Below, piece after piece: positions 11,890 through 15,893 of a stretch of 15,893 bases of DNA. The translations under genes were made by a program, and so were the position numbers. The DNA is from a bacterium (lineage in GTDB: Bacteria; Chloroflexota; Chloroflexia; Thermomicrobiales; UBA6265): assembly GCA_029977305.1 (NCBI GenBank), contig JAPOLF010000019.1, positions 1 through 15,893 of the forward strand, given 5' to 3'. Below the pieces are notes generated by a model. It made no database searches, was not told the origin of the DNA, and worked only from the letters and a program-made list of their open reading frames with translations. Position 1 is the first letter of the stretch, and every line of letters begins with the position of its first letter.

Positions 11890-12309
11890 TCACGTGGGGT
11901 CGTCAACCGGATAGCTGTCACCCGCCACCGACGGCCAGCGCACCGAGATCACCACCGTCGGCCCATCTGGTTCCCACCAGTGCGGCACGTTCGGAGCCCA
12001 TTGGCAGAAATCCCCCTCCCGCTCCAACCACACCTCGCGATCAGGGAACCGCAGATGAAACCTCCCGCGCACCAAGATGCAGAGTGTGGTCGCGCTGTGA
12101 TTCGCGCCCCAACCGTCCCGATGCTCGCCGCCCGCGTAGGCACTCCACTTCACCTCGACGTCGCCGGTCATGCGACCGCTCGCCTCGTCCATGAAATGCC
12201 CGACGAACCATCCCAGTCGCGTGTCGTCGCCGGCGTTGCCGGTCACCACCTCATGCATCAACAAGTCCTCACCATAAAGCAGCTCGACGCGTTGACCAGA
12301 CGTTGCCAC
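11890..12309 (-). CDS. small cupin-domain protein
   Basis: The protein has 139 aa. The start is GTG at 12309, with GGAG about 10 nt upstream on the - strand; an internal ATG 16 codons in (12261) is the alternative. A single cupin barrel is visible. The first motif region is around GGEHRDGWGANHSATTLCIL, continuing into VRGRFHLRF, and the second is around EREGDFCQWAPNVPHWW, where His residues are the likely metal ligands. It ends shortly after VVISVRWPS. There is no signal peptide. Small cupins of this kind may be isomerases, dioxygenases or ligand sensors; nothing here picks one. The gene is divergent from the secreted phytase-like gene with 59 bp between the starts, so shared regulation is possible. 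Confidence 0.72.
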   Translation of the reverse strand: MATSGQRVELLYGEDLLMHEVVTGNAGDDTRLGWFVGHFMDEASGRMTGDVEVKWSAYAGGEHRDGWGANHSATTLCILVRGRFHLRFPDREVWLEREGDFCQWAPNVPHWWEPDGPTVVISVRWPSVAGDSYPVDDPT

Positions 12310-12368
12310 TCATCCGATACTCCAGATTCGTCCAGCGAGTCACTCAGCCCATGCGGAATCGAGGCATC

Positions 12369-13697
12369 ATGCGATTCATCAACGCGGCAACCGCGTCCAT
12401 CGTGATCGCCGCCGGCATCACCACCACCATCGTCGCCTCCGCCCAATCGACGGCGGAGATCATCGAGACGAGCACCCTCCCGACCATTCTCCTGAGTGAT
12501 CTCCTGAATGAAACCCTCGGTCCTGGCACCGTCGCCGATGGCCGCGGCATCCCGCTCGGCGGCATCGGCAGCGATCTCTTCCACAACCGCGCCAGCGACG
12601 CCCCCAACGAGTTCTGGATGATGGCCGATCGCGGCCCGAACGTCACCCTCGAAAACGGCGACACCGAGCAACTCACCTTCCCCCTGCCGGAATACACCCC
12701 GATCATCGTGCACCTCAAAGCCGAGGACGGCACGTTGACCCTCCTCGACGCGGTCGCCATCCACGGCGCTTCCGGCGAGGGGATCACCGGGTTCTCCAAC
12801 AACCCCGATCGCGACCCGGTGCCCTACACCTACCTCGCCGAGTCCACCCTGCCCTACAACGTCAACGGGATGGACACCGAGGGCTTGGTCCGCATGCCCG
12901 ATGGCACCTTCCGTGTCACCGACGAATACGCCCCCTCCATCGCCAAGGTCGCGGCCGATGGTGAAGTCCTCGTCCGCTGGGTCCCCAAAGGCTGGACGCT
13001 TTCCGGCACCGACTACCCCGTCGAGCAAACCCTTCCCGAAGTCCTCCTCAATCGCCGCAACAACCGCGGCTGGGAGAGCCTCGGCGTCACCCCCGACGGC
13101 TCGCTCCTCTTCACGAGCATCGAGGCCCCGCTCGCCAACCCGGACACCGACACCGCGAAGGCATCCCGCAACGGCCGCATCTTCGCGGTGAATCCGGAGA
13201 CCGGCGTCCCCTCGGCCGAGTACGTCTACGTCTATGAGGACGGCCCGACCTTCGACGCCACCGGAGAGATTGCGCAGGCCGATCTCAAGGTCACCGCCGT
13301 CAACCCGCTCGATGCCGACACGCTGCTGGTGGTCGAGCGCAGTGATGCGGTGGCGAAGCTCTTCCTCGTCGAACTCGGCAGTGCCACGGACATCCTCGGC
13401 ACCGCATGGGATCAATTGGCGACCAGTCCCACCCTTGAGCAGACCACCGACCTCGCCGCAGCGGAGATCATTCCAGCGGAGAAGACCCTGCTCCTCGAAT
13501 TCAACAGCCTCGGCGAGATGCCAGCCAAGATCGAGGGCATGACCGTCATCGATCCGACGACGATCGCCGTTGCCAACGACAACGACTTCGACATCACCGA
13601 TCAGACGTCATTCGACGCGGACGGGCAGTTCCAGGGCACTGGTCGCGTCACGGAAGTGATCGAGATCCGCCTGCCGGAGCCGCTCACGATCCCCTAA
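12369..13697 (+). CDS. secreted esterase-like phytase-family protein (PF13449 type)
   Basis: The protein has 442 aa. The start ATG 12369 was chosen because GAGG lies at 12361-12364 and it gives a clean signal peptide (MRFINAATAS, hydrophobic core, ASA before QST, cleavage after about residue 25). ATG 12351 would add six residues. The mature protein has the pattern of the esterase-like activity of phytase family: GRGIPLGGIGSDLFH, EFWMMADRGPN, MDTEGLVRMPDGTFRVTDEY, NNRGWESLGVTPDGSLLF, and a late EGMTVIDPTTIAVANDNDFD. These repeats build a beta-propeller. Members are linked to phosphate-ester or general ester hydrolysis, but most are uncharacterised. The protein acts outside the membrane. Its 3' end lies 12 nt from the convergent pyrophosphatase gene; no terminator is seen between them. 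Confidence 0.82.
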   Translation: MRFINAATASIVIAAGITTTIVASAQSTAEIIETSTLPTILLSDLLNETLGPGTVADGRGIPLGGIGSDLFHNRASDAPNEFWMMADRGPNVTLENGDTEQLTFPLPEYTPIIVHLKAEDGTLTLLDAVAIHGASGEGITGFSNNPDRDPVPYTYLAESTLPYNVNGMDTEGLVRMPDGTFRVTDEYAPSIAKVAADGEVLVRWVPKGWTLSGTDYPVEQTLPEVLLNRRNNRGWESLGVTPDGSLLFTSIEAPLANPDTDTAKASRNGRIFAVNPETGVPSAEYVYVYEDGPTFDATGEIAQADLKVTAVNPLDADTLLVVERSDAVAKLFLVELGSATDILGTAWDQLATSPTLEQTTDLAAAEIIPAEKTLLLEFNSLGEMPAKIEGMTVIDPTTIAVANDNDFDITDQTSFDADGQFQGTGRVTEVIEIRLPEPLTIP

Positions 13698-13709
13698 CGG
13701 CGTCGGACC

Positions 13710-14210
13710 TCAGCCCCCGGTCTCAAACCGCTGCCGGGCCGCCCGGATCTCGTCCCACGCCTCGGCGGCGGTGTGCCAACCCTCGACGTTCGTGTTCCCC
13801 GGCTCCAGCCACTTGTAGGTCTCGAAGAAGGTCTCGATCTCCTTCGCCCAGTGCTCGCCGAGGTCGGACAACTCCGTCACGTGGGCATAGCGGGGATCTC
13901 CCACTGGCACCGCCACAATCTTGAAATCCGCCCCCTTCTCGTCGTGCATGTCCAAGCCGCCCACCGGGCGCGCCGGCACGATGCACCCCGGGAACGTCGG
14001 CTCCTGCACCAGCACCAGGATGTCCAGCGGGTCGCCATCCCCCGCCAAGGTGTCCGGGATGAACCCGTAGTCGGCCGGGTAGTGGACCGAGGAGTAGAGC
14101 ACCCGGTCGAGCATGATTCGCCCAGATTCCGGGTCGAATTCGTACTTATTTCGGCTCCCGCGCGGGATTTCGATGAATGCCAGCACCTCGTTGCCCTGCA
14201 GGCCAGCCAT
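13710..14210 (-). CDS. ppa: family I inorganic pyrophosphatase
   Basis: The protein has 166 aa, the usual bacterial size. ATG at 14210 has GAGGAG about 7 nt upstream on its strand. The active-site signature D-G-D-P-L-D-I is at residues 58-64. Other conserved parts are EIPRGSRNKYEFD (14-26, basic/acidic site residues), YPADYGFIPDT and KIVAVPVGDPRY. The enzyme hydrolyses PPi to two phosphates with Mg2+ and pulls biosynthetic reactions forward; it is cytoplasmic. It stands as a single-gene unit between a convergent and a divergent neighbour. On the - strand a TATGCT (14253-14258) could be its -10, but no good -35 accompanies it. Confidence 0.95.
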   Translation of the reverse strand: MAGLQGNEVLAFIEIPRGSRNKYEFDPESGRIMLDRVLYSSVHYPADYGFIPDTLAGDGDPLDILVLVQEPTFPGCIVPARPVGGLDMHDEKGADFKIVAVPVGDPRYAHVTELSDLGEHWAKEIETFFETYKWLEPGNTNVEGWHTAAEAWDEIRAARQRFETGG

Positions 14211-14374
14211 GTCGGTCTCCTCGTCTCAGCGGAAGTGGCTCTCAGCGGCGGAGCATAGCACCGTTCAGACTACCCCCACCTCCGCGCGTTGGCACGAATC
14301 TCGCATAGTCAGGAATATGTGCCGCACGGCGTGACCTCTCCGGCGGGGTCGAGCAGGGGGCCGATGCCAAGGTT

Positions 14375-14403
14375 TTGCACGGTGGGACGTGCAGTGATAC
14401 CGT
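14375..14403 (+). promoter_or_regulatory. promoter with inverted repeat upstream of the second ArsR-family gene
   Basis: TTGCAC (14375-14380) and TACCGT (14398-14403) are exactly 17 bp apart. Inside the spacer, GCACG (14377-14381) and CGTGC (14388-14392) form an inverted repeat with 6-bp spacing, a suitable site for a small dimeric repressor such as the ArsR-family product encoded just downstream. The repressor link is inferred. Confidence 0.55.
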
Positions 14404-14420
14404 ATCCGACGGGGAACCGA

Positions 14421-14440
14421 GCCGCAGCACCTGCTGCGGC
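14421..14440 (+). promoter_or_regulatory. GC-rich hairpin in the 5' UTR of the ArsR-family gene
   Basis: GCCGCAGC (14421-14428) pairs with GCTGCGGC (14433-14440) around ACCT; the inner A-T would also pair. It lies between the putative promoter and the start codon, 26 nt before the ATG. No T-run follows, so it is not a plain terminator; it may influence message stability or be a protein site. Confidence 0.5.
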
Positions 14441-14466
14441 GCGACATGGGAAGGTGAGAGAGGAAC

Positions 14467-14802
14467 ATGGCAACGAAGCGTGATGACCTCGACAGTATTG
14501 TCGAAACAATGAGTTTCCTGAGCGACCGCAATCGTTTGCGGATCATCTCGCTGCTCTCCGGCGGCGAGGTCTGCGTCAACGACATCATGAACACGCTCGG
14601 TCTTCCGCAGCCGCTGGTCTCGTACCACCTGCGCAAGCTGCGCGAGTCCGGACTTGTCAGCAACCGACGCGATCGTCAGTGGATCTTCTACTCCCTCGAC
14701 GAGGACGCGTGGGGCAAGGCTGCCAAGCCGGTTGCTGCGCTCTTCGAATCGCCGGAGAAGCTGCTCGGTCAGCGCAAGAAGGCCGCGAAGGCTCGCCGCT
14801 AA
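14467..14802 (+). CDS. ArsR-family winged-helix transcriptional regulator lacking the second metal-box cysteine
   Basis: The protein has 111 aa. ATG 14467 follows an AGAGAGGA SD. The fold is a compact ArsR winged helix: MSFLSDRNRLRIISLL, GGEVCVNDIMNTLGLPQPLVSYHLRKLRESGLVSN, then the wing RRDRQWIFYSLD. The metal-box helix has C36-V-N38 where As/Cd/Pb sensors have CxC, so only one of the usual thiolates is left. The protein may sense something else (another metal site, a thiol oxidant) or act as a ligand-independent repressor. The C-terminal tail is Lys/Arg-rich (QRKKAAKARR). The gene is monocistronic: it has its own promoter region and a strong terminator overlapping its stop codon. Its target is probably its own promoter plus genes elsewhere. 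Confidence 0.85.
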   Translation: MATKRDDLDSIVETMSFLSDRNRLRIISLLSGGEVCVNDIMNTLGLPQPLVSYHLRKLRESGLVSNRRDRQWIFYSLDEDAWGKAAKPVAALFESPEKLLGQRKKAAKARR

Positions 14803-14820
14803 CCACGGCGCTTCTTTTTT
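14787..14820 (+). terminator. Rho-independent terminator overlapping the end of the ArsR-family gene
   Basis: CGCCG (14794-14798) pairs with CGGCG (14806-14810), extended after a 3-nt bulge by GAAG/CTTC, and is followed by TTTTTT (14815-14820). The stop codon TAA (14800-14802) is in the loop. Confidence 0.8.
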
Positions 14821-14833
14821 CTGGTGAAACTGT

Positions 14834-14878
14834 GAGAACCCCTGTGCCCGGCATGCGACGCTGGGCACAGGGGTTCTC
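14834..14878. repeat. 16-bp perfect inverted repeat between the regulator and the PHP gene
   Basis: GAGAACCCCTGTGCCC (14834-14849) is exactly complementary to GGGCACAGGGGTTCTC (14863-14878), with a 13-nt loop. It lies 13 nt after the T-run of the preceding terminator and is immediately followed by CGTAGACTAGGAGAAG, which closely resembles the -10 block of the sRNA units (CGTAGACCAGGACAAG). It could be a second terminator hairpin without T-run, an operator, or a structured RNA; the sequence alone does not decide. Confidence 0.7.
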
Positions 14879-14946
14879 GTAGACTAGGAGAAGGCACTGC
14901 AGTTCACGCAGGCGCTCGTCCACCGTCAACGAGAGGACATCTCCGC

Positions 14947-15849
14947 GTGACCACCCTGTCCCACGACGCCAAGATCGATCTCCATCTCCACACCCTCGCC
15001 AGTGATGGCGCGTGGACGCCCGCCGCCCTCGTCGACCATCTCGCGGCAAACGATTTCAAAGTCGTCGCCGTCTGTGATCACGACACTCAGCGCAGCGTGC
15101 CCGAAGTGACCCGCCGTGCCGCTCGTCGTGGCATCACCGTCATCCCCGGTGTGGAGGTCACCTCCCGCTGGAACGGCCGCCAATGGCACATCCTTGTCTA
15201 CGGCATCTCCCCCGACGACGCCCGGCCCGAGTCCCGCGCCTTCCGTTCCGTGCTCGCCGATCTCGATGCGCGCCTGATGGAGGTCGCCGAGGACTCCCGC
15301 CGCAAGATCGAGGCATCTGGCCGCCCGCTTCCCAGCCTCGAGGAGATCAACGCCGGCCGTCCGCTCTGGCCCTACCACGTGCTCTGCTCCGCCATCCGCG
15401 AGGGCCACGCCGTGAACCTCAAGACCGCCGCCGAGTTGGTCACCGAGGTCGGGGGCACCTTCACCGCCGACGAACCGCTCGAGCGCGTCGTCGAGGCCGC
15501 GCAGCAGGCAGGTGGTATCGCCGTCATGGCCCACCCCGGCCGCGCCGACGCGGTCGGCATCATGACCGAGGAGGACCTCGCCAAGATGTTCGCCGAGGGC
15601 ATCCGTCTCGACGGCCTCGAAGCCCACTACCGCTCCCACTCCGAGGAGCAGACCGCCGCCTTCCGTGCGCTCGCCCGCCAGCACGACATGCTCATCTCGT
15701 GCGGCAGCGACAGCCACGCCCCGCGTCACCCGGTCGACCCCCACCCATGGCGCGCCGACTGGGCCCGTGATCTGCTCGACCGCTTCGCCATCCCCGTCGC
15801 CATCGCCCCGGACGAACCCGCAGCGTCCGACGACACGTCCGCCACCTAG
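14947..15849 (+). CDS. PHP-domain phosphoesterase (TrpH/YciV-like)
   Basis: The protein has 300 aa. The start GTG 14947 has SD GAGAGGA at 14931-14937. The PHP metal motifs are in order: DLHLHTLASDGAWTP (H13, H15, D20), VCDHDT (D44-H45), PGVEVT (E70), VMAHPG and CGSDSHAP near the C-terminus. These match the TrpH/YciV group, whose characterised members act as 3',5'-nucleotide bisphosphatase or 5'-3' exoribonuclease on short RNA 5' ends (RNase AM). There is no signal peptide; it is cytoplasmic. The middle insert (PSLEEINAGRPLWPYHVLCS) is the usual helical cap. The next gene starts 9 nt after the stop with a strong SD between them, so the two form an operon. The C-terminal tail after VAIAPDEP is low-complexity. 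Confidence 0.88.
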   Translation: MTTLSHDAKIDLHLHTLASDGAWTPAALVDHLAANDFKVVAVCDHDTQRSVPEVTRRAARRGITVIPGVEVTSRWNGRQWHILVYGISPDDARPESRAFRSVLADLDARLMEVAEDSRRKIEASGRPLPSLEEINAGRPLWPYHVLCSAIREGHAVNLKTAAELVTEVGGTFTADEPLERVVEAAQQAGGIAVMAHPGRADAVGIMTEEDLAKMFAEGIRLDGLEAHYRSHSEEQTAAFRALARQHDMLISCGSDSHAPRHPVDPHPWRADWARDLLDRFAIPVAIAPDEPAASDDTSAT

Positions 15850-15858
15850 GAGGCACCG

Positions 15859-15893
15859 ATGACCCTCGAGATCCTCGCGTTCCCGGCCGGTCC
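15859..15893 (+). CDS. start of a further gene, truncated by the window edge
   Basis: ATG 15859 is preceded by a perfect AGGAGG (15848-15853) with 5-nt spacing. Eleven codons are visible (MTLEILAFPAG). An opening of this kind, with a beta strand and PxGP, is common in MBL-fold hydrolases, but eleven residues do not allow a family call. It is co-directional and closely spaced with the PHP gene. Confidence 0.7.
   Translation, partial: MTLEILAFPAG

Noticed and set aside
14290..14304. sigma-54-like -24/-12 element TGGCAC-N5-TCGC
   Set aside because: One mismatch in the essential -12 TTGC and no enhancer-binding regulator nearby; sigma-54 is not expected in the suggested phylum. Probably chance, though close to consensus.

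Overview
The window is GC-rich, about two-thirds G+C by eye. It has short intergenic gaps, strong Shine-Dalgarno (SD) sequences, several GTG and TTG starts, and Rho-independent terminators. Gene content fits Chloroflexota (Thermomicrobia-like): a UPF0173 hydrolase, a LacI plus family-1 sugar ABC cassette with ADP-ribosylglycohydrolases, an arsR-arsM pair, an esterase-like phytase-family protein, a PHP phosphoesterase and a family I pyrophosphatase. This placement is an inference, and an actinobacterial or other GC-rich host cannot be excluded by reading alone.

Layout. (1) 1-531: the 3' end of a UPF0173 metal-dependent hydrolase and a tightly following small protein of unknown function. (2) 560-8396: a likely operon on the + strand. 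A sigma-70-type promoter overlapped by two LacI-type operators drives a LacI-family regulator, a substrate-binding protein, two ABC permeases and two different ADP-ribosylglycohydrolase-family enzymes. The second enzyme carries a C-terminal lectin/DUF1080-like module. No ABC ATPase is encoded. The cassette looks made to import a glycoside and cleave an N- or O-ribosyl-type bond inside the cell. A terminator follows at about 8412-8444. (3) 8478-9802, - strand: arsR-arsM, arsenite sensing and methylation. (4) 9987-10286: a solitary infA with a TTG start and a basic N-terminal extension. (5) 10352-11868: a PfkB sugar kinase flanked by three related non-coding units, two before it and one after.

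The three non-coding units are the most interesting part. Each has a 14-bp palindromic box resembling the DosR/NarL-family consensus. About 30-33 bp later comes a TAGAYC -10-like element. Then follows a roughly 95-110 nt stretch with a C-rich hairpin loop (CCCTCCC) and further C-rich segments, ending in a CCCGGCC/GGCCGGG terminator hairpin. I read them as a small family of C-rich-loop sRNA genes under a shared regulator, similar in design to actinobacterial 6C sRNA. (6) 11890-14210: a cupin (-) divergent from a secreted phytase-like protein (+), which converges on an inorganic pyrophosphatase (-). (7) 14375-15893: a second ArsR-family regulator with its own promoter, 5'-UTR hairpin and terminator. 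After it come a long perfect inverted repeat, a PHP-domain phosphoesterase and the first codons of a further gene.
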